DNA from: Ananas comosus
Taxonomy: Eukaryota; Streptophyta; Magnoliopsida; Poales; Bromeliaceae
Direction of reading: 5' to 3'
Assembly: GCF_001540865.1 (NCBI RefSeq)
Contig: NC_033621.1
Location: 20,018,882-20,082,881 of the forward strand
DNA: 64,000 nt
Below are positions 45,135 through 55,424 of this stretch, piece after piece. The notes below the pieces were generated by a model. It was given only the letters and a program-made list of their open reading frames with translations. It searched no databases and was not told the DNA's origin. A program made the translations under genes and the position numbers. Each line of letters begins with the position of its first letter. Position 1 is the stretch's first letter.

Positions 45135-45477
45135 CGGCTATTATATTTTTATGAGTAAATATAGAAGAGTTCAAATCAACTAAATTTTTGTTAAAAAATC
45201 TTTAAACTATTTAAAATAAGATCTATACTCTAGATCTTAAATATAAAAATTGTATCATCACTTTTTGAAGGATATTCATTTCCAGCCATTCATTTTTCTG
45301 TTCACTTGATGGACAAGAGAACAATATCGAAAATGTGTGAAATTTGATTTCCAGATATATAGTTTAAATAGTTTAGATCATGTTTAACGGTGCCGATCAT
45401 CAATTTAGAAGCTCTATCATCGAAAACAAATCGGTAGTAAACCGAGTCGTTTACTACCGATAGTATTCTAGCAAAAC
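45132..45477. mobile_element. MITE, F1-related copy
   Basis: Contains the F1 words TAGATCATGTTTAACGG, ATCATCAATTTAGAAGCTC and CGGTAGTAAAC...TACTACCGATAGTATTCTAG. It is bordered by (TA)n on the left. The left arm is diverged. Confidence 0.55.
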
Positions 45478-45743
45478 TCTATAGGAGTTGGACTGGGCTA
45501 CTATTAGTAGCAAAATCTCATTGTTGCTACCAGTTTTTTAGCCTTTGGATCAACTCTTTTCATTATTTCTAACTATTGGATTAAATACTATAACCCAGTG
45601 GAGACCACTCAACCCTAGGGGGACCACTTAACTCTAACCGACTAATATCATTCTGACCCTATAATTTTTCATCCAAGAATTAAAAACTTGATAGCAAAAA
45701 GAACGTTTTACTATTAATAGTATTCCGGCCTAATTCTATATAT
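45478..45743. mobile_element. MITE, family F2 copy
   Basis: Ends CTGGGCTACTATTAGTAGCA and the inverse (TACTATTAATAGTATTCCGG). The body has CCACTCAACCCTAGGGGGAC as in the copy at 2520. Adjoins the F1 copy head to tail. Confidence 0.6.
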
Positions 45744-45833
45744 AGTGATCTCTTGATCCCTTCGCAGATATAATTAACTTGCCAACAATCAACACTGTAC
45801 AAACAAAAATTAACATTATATCATAAACTAAAA

Positions 45834-47851
45834 TTAGTCTAGTAAACTAACAACAACTTCTCTTTGAAATGTAGAATTAAGCAAGAATCCTTGAGCTCTC
45901 CTTTCATAGTAGAAGCTATTCGAAATAGAGGCGTCGGCAGAGAAGATCATTACTCCGTTAACATCAAAACCTTTATCCTCCAATAACTTCAACGCTTCAA
46001 AAAATGCTTCTCCTTGTATTCCCCTTCCATTCACTTCATAACTTGGTAGCAATTTGGTCGCATTGAATTGCTTCGCTCGTGTCCTAAAATCATTTAGATA
46101 TCCGATCGGTAACCGCACACGATCAGTGTAGAACTGGTGATTCACGTAATCGATGACACTGCCGTATCGCAGATATAGGTCAACATAGTGACTAACGGTC
46201 CTGTAATACGGTGCAATTGTGGCTACGGTGATCACACTATGGTTCTTGAGCATGGTGATCAGCTCGCCAATGCAGAATGCGAAGGTCGCGTCGTTCTTTG
46301 GGAAGTTCTCGTAGTCGATGTCGATCCCATCTAGGCTGTACTCGGCAATAAGGGTTTGAAGAGAAGTAAACGCGTTAAAGATCCACGAACGAGTGTCGAT
46401 CGGATTGTACCACGAAAGAACCTTGTTGTTGACGCTCCAACCCGAGAGGCTCGCGAGGACTTTGACATTAGAGTGGTTGGTTTTGGTATCTCGGACGCTT
46501 TGCGGCGTGAGAGTAGAAGTCCAGTAAGGAGAGAAAACGCCATTTTGGGGCTTCCCCGATGCGTCCGCGTCGATTGCGAAACCCAGGAGGAAGTTGAAGT
46601 CGATGGCGGGGTCGATCGGGACCTCAGAGAACGAAATTGGGGCACCCGTGGCTCCAATGTATTCCATCATCACCTTGCCATCTGCAAAAGAGTAGGAAAA
46701 TAAAGTTGAGGAAATTTGTTCAGTTTTCGAAGTACATCTTGGTTCTAGGGTTCAGATATAATTCATATTCATGTGATTTGATACAAAGAAAAACATTTGA
46801 AAAGGATAATGCATGTTGGTGAACAATGTGAATCCCACAACATGGTACTAGCCTCTATATCTAGAGGAAGTAATGCAGTTAAGCTAGAAACTACAGCATA
46901 ACAACTTTTACTAGTAAAAATTATGTACAGCAACCCCCTCAACTGTAGGTGATTCTGCAAGAGCCCTGTCACTTTTTATTTTTTTTTATTTTTTTTATTG
47001 AGACCCACTTCTTCTAATTTTCTAGAAGTAACTGATTTTATTCAAAATTTCTTTATTGCGATTTTATCAAATTCATATGTGATTTCATCAAACTTAATAA
47101 CTTTAGTCATCTTTTATTACAAGAAAATCTCAATACAAGAATGACGATGCTTGCTGGATCAAAGCATCCTCAAGCATCCCTACAATGTAATAAATACCGA
47201 CGCTTCTCTATTGTATCAAACCAATGTACTAAATGATAAATTTTACTATTATTTTTAATTTTTCGACGTTTTAAAGCATCAAAATTTTAAAAAATTCTAA
47301 AAAGTATAGACGTTTGAAGCGTCAGAATATATTTTACCGATACTTGGCATAAGCATAGGTGTATATGTGAAGATTTTTCATTTCGCGACGCTTTCAAATA
47401 TAGGGACGTTTTTAAATATCATAAAATATTTAAAAAACATCATTGAATATTAATATTTTTGTGGTATCTTATAAAAAAAAACTAGCCGATCACTTAACGG
47501 TTTAAGAATTATTAATAGATTCATTAAATTTGATAAAATTGTTAGCTTAATTATATGTGATATTCAAATCAAGAAACTGAAAGTTGAGGGGTCTCAATCC
47601 CAAAAAAAACTGAGGAACCAATTTCTTTTTTTTTTGAGAGATATGTAGCACGCTACCCGCTTTGTTTTATTTCATTTAGAAATAAACTTAGCTAGAAATG
47701 TGAATCAACTAGGATTCGAACTTGGGTATCGGGTATCAACCACCAAGCCCTTTGCCACTTGCTCTAGGAACGGTCGGTCTGAGGAACCAATTTCAGAACA
47801 GCCTATTGTTGAGTGAGTCACCATACATTTTTACCAATGCTACCCAGTGGC

Positions 47852-47896
<45 letters not shown>

Positions 47897-47971
47897 GAGA
47901 TGGGGTGACTTACTGCTTAAAGAACAAAGAGAAAGGCTGAATCCCACTAGAGAGAGGAGCAGGGACTTCAT
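45834..47971 (-). CDS. GH18 chitinase-like protein, two exons, secreted
   Basis: Joins exon 1 (47914-47971) and exon 2 (45834-46681) into 301 aa. Exon 1 starts at ATG 47971, encodes MKSLLLSLVGFSLSLCSLS, a typical signal peptide, and ends in a perfect GTAAGT donor (47908-47913) after one base of a codon. Exon 2 follows CTTTTGCAG and needs exactly one base, giving ...S-N-G-K-V-M-M-E-Y-I-G. The mature protein is a (beta/alpha)8 GH18 domain with the catalytic DxxDxDxE motif LDGIDIDYENF; the acid/base glutamate is about residue 144. GH18 members of this type (tulip-bulb chitinase/narbonin-like) hydrolyse chitin in defence or act as storage lectin-like proteins. Catalysis here is likely because the glutamate is kept, but not proven. 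The 1232-bp intron carries a (GA)n run, a SINE and a CACTA-like piece. No frame breaks. Confidence 0.85.
47115..47475. mobile_element. CACTA-like fragment in the GH18 intron
   Basis: Left TATTACAAGAAAATCTC (CACTACAAGAAAA-like with changes); right AATATTTTTGTGGTA. Between them are repeated GACGCTT / GACGTTT subterminal-type words. Ends are degenerate, so the class call is tentative. Confidence 0.4.
47626..47778 (-). mobile_element. tRNA-derived SINE with perfect 16-bp TSD
   Basis: A 153-bp insertion flanked by identical 16-bp copies of CTGAGGAACCAATTTC (47610-47625 and 47779-47794). On the minus strand the 5' part has an RNA polymerase III A box (TGGCAAAGGGCTTGG) and a B box (AGTTCGAATCC) about 30 bp apart, as in tRNA-derived SINEs. 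The 3' part is GCGGGTAGCGTGCTAC, CTCTC and oligo(A)10, matching the 3' tail of the LINE at 24195. Perfect target copies indicate a relatively young insertion. It lies in the GH18 intron in the sense orientation of the gene. Confidence 0.9.
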
Positions 47972-48046
47972 ATTCTCTGCATGGGGGTCTCCAAGCGTTC
48001 CCAAAATGAGGAAGGAGTTAAGTTTCAATTTTGCAACAGTTTTGAG

Positions 48047-48054
48047 TTTATATA
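48047..48054 (-). promoter_or_regulatory. TATA box of the GH18 gene
   Basis: TATATAAA on the minus strand, about 76 bp upstream of the ATG at 47971, leaving room for a 5' UTR of about 45 bases. There is no ATG between the expected start site and 47971, which supports that start codon. Confidence 0.55.
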
Positions 48055-48365
48055 CTGCCTAAGGAATCCATCTATTGGCCGGCTTGCAACCTAATAAAGG
48101 TGATGGGTGGATATGACAAAAGCAATTGGAGCCCCCTAGGCTTTAATACAACGAAGGGGGTGCCTTTGTTTACCGGATAAGTTATCGCATCTATCTATTG
48201 TGTATTCATTAAATATTAATTATTAAATTAAATTATTAAATAGAATGAAACCTTAGTTTTTTTTTGGACGCGTGGCGGAAGAGCGGGGAGGGGGCGAGCG
48301 GTGCCGGGCACGCGGGGGTGCCGGCGAGATTTTTTTTATTTATTTTAGAAATTGAGTTTTTTTTT
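48055..48365. other. GH18 upstream region with a GC-rich patch
   Basis: Presumed promoter region on the minus strand. At 48268-48332 there is an abrupt GC-rich patch (GCGGGGAGGGGGCGAGCGG and GGCACGCGGGGGTGCCGG) framed by T-tracts. GGCACGCGGGGGTGCC can fold as a hairpin. Its origin is unknown. Confidence 0.4.
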
Positions 48366-48876
48366 AGGAAAAACTTCAAATACCCCATGTAGTTTCACAT
48401 TTTTTCATTTTAATATTCTGTGATTTAAAGTGTATTAAGTTAGTACCCCGTAGTTTCGCACTTTCTCACTTTAGTACCTTGTGGTTTAAAGTGTATCAAA
48501 TTAGTACTCTGTGGTTTCATTTCTGTATCAAGTTAGTACCATGTGGTTTCATTTTCTCTTTTTATTATCTATTTCGGAGTATTTTTTCGTTAAATCAGTG
48601 ACAAAGTTAAAACTAAAGGGTACTTAAATGAATATTCGATAAAACTAGGTGGGTATCTGAAGTTTTTTGTATATAATTTAACAAAATATTAAACCACAGG
48701 GTACTAAATTGAGAAAGTGCGAAACCACAAGGTACTATATAACTTGATACACTTTAAACCGCATGGTACTAAAGTGAGAAAGTGTGAAACCACAGAGTAC
48801 TAAGTTGATACACTTTAAACCACAGGGTACTAAAATGAGAAACTGCGAAACCACGAGGGGTATTTGAAGTTTTTAC
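48366..48876. mobile_element. fold-back MITE, family F4, expanded copy
   Basis: The outer arms ACTTCAAATACCCC and GGGGTATTTGAAGT are inverted. The left half carries three iterations of a 50-60-bp block (TTTAAAGTGTAT(C/T)AA, AGTTAGTACC, GTGGTTTC); the right half has the inverse iterations. The copy at 30221 has fewer blocks, so internal repeats have been amplified symmetrically here. Confidence 0.75.
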
Positions 48877-49389
48877 TTTTTCTTAATCTAATCTATTTTT
48901 TTTATTATAAAAATTTAAAATATATAAATTTTTTTACATGAATTTTAAAATCTAGCATATAGAATGATTTGGATAGTAAAAATAAAATTTTAAAAGATTG
49001 AATTGATGGTTCAAAATGATTTATTGTTTAGAAAAAATTTATACGATTTTATTTTGATTTTAATATCGAACTTTAATATTACATTATAATTTGAGAAGCG
49101 ATCAATTTTGAAAGGTTGAATAGATAATTCAAAATGATTTATCGTTTAGAAAAATTTTATACGATTTTATTTTGATTTTAATATCAAATTTTAATATTAC
49201 ATTACAATTTGATAAGCGATCAATTTTTTATATCTACAATTTTTAGAATATATCCAAAATATGATTGGCCGACTTTTAGTTTTAACAATTATGCATTATA
49301 AAATTTGTTAGATAGTTGAATATATTTTTTTTGAATAAAATTACTAATTGAACAAAATCGATCAATACGTAACTCTATCTTCATTTCGA
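48877..49389. repeat. AT-rich stretch with a 118-bp tandem duplication
   Basis: Two adjacent copies at about 48992-49109 and 49110-49227 share TTCAAAATGATTTAT, TACGATTTTATTTTGATTTT and AGCGATCAATTTT at exactly 118-bp spacing. No gene. Confidence 0.75.
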
Positions 49390-49410
49390 ATAATTACAAT
49401 TTTGGTCTTC

Positions 49411-49452
49411 TAATAAATGAAGCAGGTAGCTTGCTACCTTTTTTCTTAAAAA
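49411..49452 (+). mobile_element. 42-bp LINE-tail insertion with 21-bp TSD
   Basis: Only 42 bp lie between perfect 21-bp direct repeats (49390-49410 and 49453-49473; both end TTTTGGTCTTC). The insert is AATGAAGCAGGTAGCTTGCT, then ACC, a T-run and oligo(A). The first 25 or so bases match the 3' tail of the LINE at 24.2 kb, with the hairpin GGTAGCTTGCTACC (49425-49438). It is an extreme 5'-truncated retrotransposition product. Confidence 0.85.
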
Positions 49453-49473
49453 ATAATTACAATTTTGGTCTTC

Positions 49474-50933
49474 AAATTAGTAAGATCCGTGATAATTGTT
49501 CTAAATATTTTTTAAAATAAATATGGTGATCAAATTACTTATACTTTTGGTCTTCAAATTAATAAAGCTTAGTTTAGTATTGAGACCTATATGATGCTAT
49601 TAGGTAAAATGGAGTTAGGATAAAAATATCTAGAAATCTACTTTTATGTTCTCCAATGGAATCAAAAAAATATATCGTAACCGACTAATCGTGAATATAT
49701 TGAACACAATATTACGTACGGAAACAAGCAAGTTATTTTCTAATCATAGTTTCTCACCATACGTAACACAATCTCCCCTCAATCCGGAACAAAGCCTAAG
49801 ACCCGTGACAATCATTCCAAATAACTTTTTAAACAAATATTTTGATCAAATTACTTAATTAAATATCATTAATGATCTATGTTATGTATTAATAATTTTA
49901 ATTATTTAATACTAATATTATTGGCCGTTTACTTATATATAGAGAGGGTTACTTTTTTAGGACGAATGAAGCGGGATCTATTAAACGGCTAAGATTGTAT
50001 AAGAGATAGAACATTCGACCTTAATGGTTATGCCACACTTTAAAAAGGCCCGATTGAGGGCCTGCCATTCTATTTTAATTACACCATACACCGACTCTAA
50101 GTTATGTTCAAATATAAATTTATATTATATAATAAATTATTCAAGTATTTTGTATTATATTTGATTTAACACTATTGATTATTAAATATTTTATTAATTA
50201 TTTAATATAATGTACGATGTACCCGGTGTAAGAAAATATTTATTTTTTTTCTTGAAATTATGAGCGCATTAAATTAAGCATTCTCTGCACCGAATGTATA
50301 TATGCACCGGGTGTATATGTGTATATATATCAGATACTTGAAATCCTTTAATAAAGATTTGAAAATGTAATTCTTTCAATAGAATGTAAATTATTAATTT
50401 TGTAGGTCATATATATTTACTTAAGTTTTGATATCAAAATATATATCATCTAATATAAGTTTTGGTGTATAGAATGCTAATATATATCATGTACATGTAA
50501 CTTTTTAGTTAAAAAAAATTTTATTTATAAAACAGTTTTCAAAATTATTAAATTTAATTAATTTTTAAATAAAGTTGTTAGAATAATGTACCTATTTAAA
50601 AATTAAGAAAATATTAACAAAAGAGTTATTTTTTGTAATGTACATAATACTATTTGACTATATTTTTATTTAATTATAATTTTTTAATCTTACAAGTTTA
50701 ATAATGATATATCTTAATTGATTGAAATACGAACTATCCTGGCGCTAGTTTAAATTAGGTGTCAGATATACTAATTCTCCATTGTAGCCCGTTGTACCTT
50801 TTTTGTTTGTCATCTTGGCCATCACACTAGGAACAAATCTCGAGGCGGGGTGCACAGTTTGTAAAGTGTAGAAAGAAAATTAAAAAGCCAAATGCTTCCA
50901 ATGTATTTGAGCTCAACTGGAGTTTAGGGATAC
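49474..50933. other. unassigned AT-rich intergenic stretch
   Basis: About 1.46 kb. The open frame at 49646-49858 has no family resemblance and AT-rich codons; I do not call it a gene. No terminal repeats were noticed. Confidence 0.5.
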
Positions 50934-51304
50934 AAGCTCAACTGGAGCTTAAAGGATACAAACATGACGAATCCGAAAGCTGGAAGTGTCTCTCCCATAT
51001 CTAGCTCCATTTTTTTTGTTGGATCAAGGCGGATTCAAAGCGGATTAATTTTAATTTTATTTTTGGCCTCAATTATTGCTCCATTTGGGACAGAGTGAGG
51101 CGGGAAGAAATTTTTAATAAATTTTTGACAGATTGGACCAAATCAAACAAAAAAAAAAAATTTATCTCTAATTTTATTTATTTGGCAGATAGAACGAATT
51201 TATAACAAATTATTATTATTTTATTATTTTCTTGGTTCCTACTTGTTGTCCCATTCGGAGCTGATCGGGAGGGAGCTCCACCAACCCAAATCCTTGCGTC
51301 CCTA
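50934..51304. mobile_element. MITE, family F6, copy 2
   Basis: Left TAGGGATACAAGCTCAACTG; right GGAGCTCCACCAACCCAAAT then CCTTGCGTCCCTA. The TAGGGA-GCAA ends and GGTGGAGCTC block match the copy at 32106. Confidence 0.5.
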
Positions 51305-52118
51305 CTAGAGCTGTTCCCTCATCATATTTTTTTCATTAGAATCCCTCGAGGAAGGTCATTTCAGGGTCCTCCAGCACAATAACAAAAGCTCCCACTTTCT
51401 TTTTTTTTTTTTGCCTCCTAACCGTGGTCTAATTATATATAGCCACTAGAACTTTCATCAGAAAATAAAAATTACCTGAACTTTAATGTATTTGAATGGA
51501 CCATTTGGCTCCAATTTCAGCGTAACTTTATAAATAAAATGAATACGGTCAAAGTTAGGGCATCAGGCATATATTTCCCTTCTTAGTTCAGTCTGGTATA
51601 GAAATCAGAATCAGATTTCAAGAAGCAGTTTTTTTCTGCTTCTCAGAATCAGTCTTTTGATTCTGGATCTTCAAAATCAATTTTCTAATTCTAAAAAGTA
51701 GAATTAGATTTTAAAAATAAAGTTGTCAAATGCTTTATTGAGCCGACAATTACTTTTCAATCCACGAGCACTTTTTAAAAGCCAGGCCAAACACCCCCAT
51801 TCTCAACTCATATTCCAGTGATTTCATAGTGAAAGAACCCTCTTGGCTATCCCAGCTCAGCTTGCTAAATGCTCAAGCACTCTTTGAAGCAACCTTCCCA
51901 AAGCCGAAGCTGTTGGGATGATCTTAAAAAGAGAGCTCTTTCAAATGCTTTTGTTTGCATCATGGTTGCTCTGGCGCCTTGGCTGGTGAACAGCTTGCTG
52001 CTCTATCCATTTTCTCTTCTTATTTAGTGAAATTGTTTCCGCGCTCGTCCTTTAAAACCTTCCGAAAATGAACTGAAAAAATTTGCTAGTGCTTCTTTAA
52101 ATAACTCTAATCTTAAGT
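51305..52118. other. region downstream of the PPR gene
   Basis: Holds the 3' flank of the PPR gene. An AGAATCAG/CTGATTCT-rich palindromic patch at about 51600-51740 is probably another MITE remnant. No gene. Confidence 0.4.
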
Positions 52119-54005
52119 TCATATAACTGTCAAAGGCACATGACCTACTTGTCTCATAAGTGACGTTAGCCCGTCTAGGGCATCGTATATCTCTTTCCTC
52201 CTCTCATGCCTCGTATCCTTAACCAAAAACTCATGGACCTCTCTGCCCACCTGAATTAAACTACAGCCGGGCACTTTCTCAACTCCCTCCCGACGCATCC
52301 TCCTCCGCACATTCACAACTCCTTCCCACCCTCCCCCAAGTGCGCATGAATTTGAAACCAAAACTCGATAACTCGAGTTAAATGGCTCTACCTCAACTAC
52401 CTTTTCACTCACAAAGTCCGCTAATTCCCTACGCCCGTATGTCGCACTTGAGCTTAGCAATGTTGCCCATATAACAGCACTAGGCTCGAAAGGCATAGTT
52501 TGAATAAACTGGAATGCCTCTTCTAACCTACCGGCGCGACCTAAGAGATCTACCATGCACCCGTAATGCTCCATTCTCGGTTTGATACCATGTTTCTCGA
52601 TCATTTGGTTAAATGTATACCGACCCTCTACTACAAGACCTCCATGAGTGCATGCGGTGAGCACGGCAAAAAAGATAACGTCGTCCGGTTCAACCCCTTC
52701 GCTGCACATCTGATTATAGAGGGCAAGAGCTTCTTTACACTGCCCATTGAAGGCAAAACCTGAGATCATCGCCGTCCATGTAATGATACACTTTCTTGGT
52801 ATTTCTTGGAAAACCGATGCCGCACTTTTTATGTCCCCACACTTCGCAAACATATCTATAAGAGCATTTCCTAGCACAGTGGTCAATTGGACTTTGTTCT
52901 TTTTGATGTAGGAATGAATCCAATTCGCATTTTCTACGCCGCCTAAGTGGGCGCAAGCTGAGACTACACTAGTGAGAGTTGCCTCGTTGGGGATGAATTT
53001 ACCATCGAGCAACATATTTTGAAATGTACGCAAAGCTTCATTAAATTGAGAATTCTGGTTGTACCCGGATATCATTGCATTCCACGAGACCACATTCTTA
53101 TCGGGCATTTCATCAAACAGCTCTCTCGCAGATTCGATGTCGCCCGTCTTGGCATAAGCTGAGATCATGGCCGTCCATGAAACGACATCTCTTTGCGGCA
53201 TACAGTCGAAGGTCGATCGAGCGGCTATAATGTCGCCGAACGTCAAGTATCCGGTGATCATGGCGTTCCAAGTAACAATGTTCCTCCCTTCCATCCGCTC
53301 AAAGACCGACCGCGCCAACGCCATGTCCCCGGCCTTTGCGAGTCCTGTAATAACCGTGTTCCACGACACAGCATTTCTCTCGGGCATTAACTCAAACAGA
53401 CACATCGCATTTTCAACCTCCCAATGTGACATATACGCTCCAACAATAGAATTCCACGAGACGACATCTCTCTCGAGCATTTCATCAAACACTTGGCGGG
53501 CGAATCCCGCGCTCCCGCTGCACTGTGAATAGGCATTCAAAATAGCATTTTGAACAAACACGTCAAACCCAAATCCCCATTTGATCACCTGCGCATGAAT
53601 CCCTCCGCACAAATCCATGAAGTCCGAGGATTCGCAAGATTTGATGAGGATGGTGAAGGTGAAGTGATTGGGAGAAACATTGTAGACCCTCCGCATGCTG
53701 TTGTAGGCGCAGAGAGATTCTACGGGTAGGGATTTGGAGACGAAGCATCTGATCATGGTGTTGTGGGCGACGACGTTAGGGTTTCGGGAGGTGGTGGTGG
53801 CGAGGATTTGGGCAGCGTAGAGGCCATGGACGAGGATTTGGAGGTGTGTTTGGTTCAATTGCATTAAATTTTTGGATTTTTGGAGGATTTGGAGCAATTT
53901 TTGCTCCATTTTTACCGCAATTTTGGTCCGCGTTTTTGATCCATCCCGCTGCGTCAGAAATTCCGTTGTTTGGTTCACGAGCAAAAATTGTAGGTAAAAA
54001 TGCAT
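52119..54005 (-). CDS. pentatricopeptide repeat protein, PLS class with E domain
   Basis: An intronless 628-aa frame. A run of 35-36-residue PPR motifs covers about residues 75-520, with the alternating P/L/S types: DVVSWNSIVGAYM, NAVSWNTVITGLAKAGD, NIVTWNAMITGYLTFGD, DVVSWTAMISAYAKTGD, NVVSWNAMISGYNQN, ...CIITWTAMISGFAFNGQ. It ends with an E/E+ region (PGCSLIQVGREVHEFLVKD) and no DYW deaminase domain. Family knowledge: such proteins act in mitochondria or plastids in site-specific RNA processing, often C-to-U editing, with a deaminase in trans. No target can be read from the sequence. The start is uncertain: ATG at 54005 gives an atypical 32-residue leader, while ATG at 53909 (MEQKLLQILQKSKNLMQLNQ) fits the usual start of this subfamily. 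Near residue 62 a HLQILVHGL to YAAQI junction looks about 20 residues short compared with typical members. Confidence 0.88.
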   Translation of the reverse strand: MHFYLQFLLVNQTTEFLTQRDGSKTRTKIAVKMEQKLLQILQKSKNLMQLNQTHLQILVHGLYAAQILATTTSRNPNVVAHNTMIRCFVSKSLPVESLCAYNSMRRVYNVSPNHFTFTILIKSCESSDFMDLCGGIHAQVIKWGFGFDVFVQNAILNAYSQCSGSAGFARQVFDEMLERDVVSWNSIVGAYMSHWEVENAMCLFELMPERNAVSWNTVITGLAKAGDMALARSVFERMEGRNIVTWNAMITGYLTFGDIIAARSTFDCMPQRDVVSWTAMISAYAKTGDIESARELFDEMPDKNVVSWNAMISGYNQNSQFNEALRTFQNMLLDGKFIPNEATLTSVVSACAHLGGVENANWIHSYIKKNKVQLTTVLGNALIDMFAKCGDIKSAASVFQEIPRKCIITWTAMISGFAFNGQCKEALALYNQMCSEGVEPDDVIFFAVLTACTHGGLVVEGRYTFNQMIEKHGIKPRMEHYGCMVDLLGRAGRLEEAFQFIQTMPFEPSAVIWATLLSSSATYGRRELADFVSEKVVEVEPFNSSYRVLVSNSCALGGGWEGVVNVRRRMRREGVEKVPGCSLIQVGREVHEFLVKDTRHERRKEIYDALDGLTSLMRQVGHVPLTVI

Positions 54006-54092
54006 GGAGACCCCCTCAACCCAGATTATTTAGAAATTAATATTTAATAATTTTTTATTGAGACCCCTCAACTTTTTTTTTTTTTACTATTA

Positions 54093-54882
54093 GGGCACGT
54101 TTGGTTCACTTATTTTTTACCCTGGAATCGAAATCGGAATGAGTGAATCCGTTTGTGGGTGTTTAGTATGCGGGAGACCCATTCCGATTCCGATTCCCAG
54201 GTGGAATGGGAATCTTCCAATCTTCTCTTTTTTCTTGAATCCGGACGGATTTATTTATTCGGATTAAATTTATTTTTTCAATTTTTTTAATTAAAATATG
54301 AGTTAAAATTTAAAAATTAAATATATAATTTTAAATTTTAATTTAAACCTAAATTAAAAATTGAAATTTAATCAAGTATTTCGAATCTAACTTATGAATT
54401 TGAATTTAAATTAAATTTTAATTTATATAAAGTTTTATTCAAATTTTATTTCAAACTTAAATTAAATTTATGAATTCAAATTAAAATTTAAATTGTAATT
54501 TTAAGTTTGAATTTGAATAAATTAAAATTTAGTTTTATATTTTAAATTATCCACTCAACTTCAAAGTTTAATTTTTTTTAAAAAATAGATTTAAAATTTT
54601 GACATTATTTCAAAATTTTGATGTAAATTTTTAATATTTAATATTTAATTTAAATTCAAATTAATATATTATAAAGATAATGTTAGTATATTAATTTGAT
54701 TACGTTTTTTATATCCACCTGAACCAAACACTAACAATGGGAATGATTTATTTCGAATCCGATTCAAGTGATAAACCAAACAAAATTAGGTAATGAGTCA
54801 TTCCGATTCCGATTCCAATTCCAATTCTAGCTTATTTGATTTCGTTTTCGATTCCGACTCCGACTTCGAACCAAACACGTTC
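54093..54882. mobile_element. Tourist/PIF-Harbinger-like element
   Basis: TIRs GGGCACGTTTGGTTC and GAACCAAACACGTTC, flanked by the 3-bp direct repeat TTA (54090-54092 and 54883-54885). Subterminal ATTCCGATTCCGATTCC repeats lie at both sides and the centre is AT-rich. 790 bp, non-coding, 85 bp upstream of the PPR start on the minus strand. Confidence 0.8.
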
Positions 54883-54885
54883 TTA

Positions 54886-55424
54886 AAGTGTTTATCTTTG
54901 TTAAGTCAAAATTTTTGAGCAGTTCTCCTATACACCACTTTAATCCAGTCCATTAATTTAGTGCAGTGAACGGCTATAATTTAGTAAGGCAAAGCCAACG
55001 ACCGCTATTTATTCCTCGGTATCAGTTAATCTGTACCTCTATTGAGGGCCTTTTGGTCATTAAGAAATTCACTTCATGCTATATTTGTGAGGGCAATTTG
55101 GAACTTTTGCGATTTATGAGATCTAGTCTAGCATTACTGGACGACTCTCGCCCTTCTTCGCCTCGTGAAAGTTTCCAATAACCCCTTCAGCTATAAGCAA
55201 CTAAGAAAAAGCACCCTCAACTTTCAAATTCTTTTGAAACATGCCCTTACTTTTAATTTTTAAAACAAAGTAGTTTTGTTAAAAAGGAGATTTTATTGAA
55301 TTTATACATTTTTTTATCAAATTTAATAATTTTAAGAAAAAATGAATTAGAATAATTGACAGTCAATGGAGTTATTAAATTTAATAAAATTTTAACTAAT
55401 ATAACAAGAATAATTCAAAACTAA
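54886..55424. other. unassigned spacer
   Basis: No gene or repeat recognised. It ends at the gypsy LTR start. Confidence 0.5.

Larger units (their letters stand above)
46682..47913 (-). other. intron of the GH18 gene
   Basis: GTAAGT...TTTTGCAG, phase 1, 1232 bp. It contains a CACTA-like fragment, a SINE and a (GA)n microsatellite (about 47853-47895; CT on the transcript) close to the donor. Confidence 0.75.

Noticed and set aside
47700..47778. A tRNA gene on the minus strand
   Set aside because: A and B boxes are present, but there is no acceptor-stem pairing and the unit is framed by a TSD with an oligo(A) tail, so it is a SINE.
49646..49858. 70-aa open frame in AT-rich DNA
   Set aside because: No domain, no splice context, composition like its surroundings.
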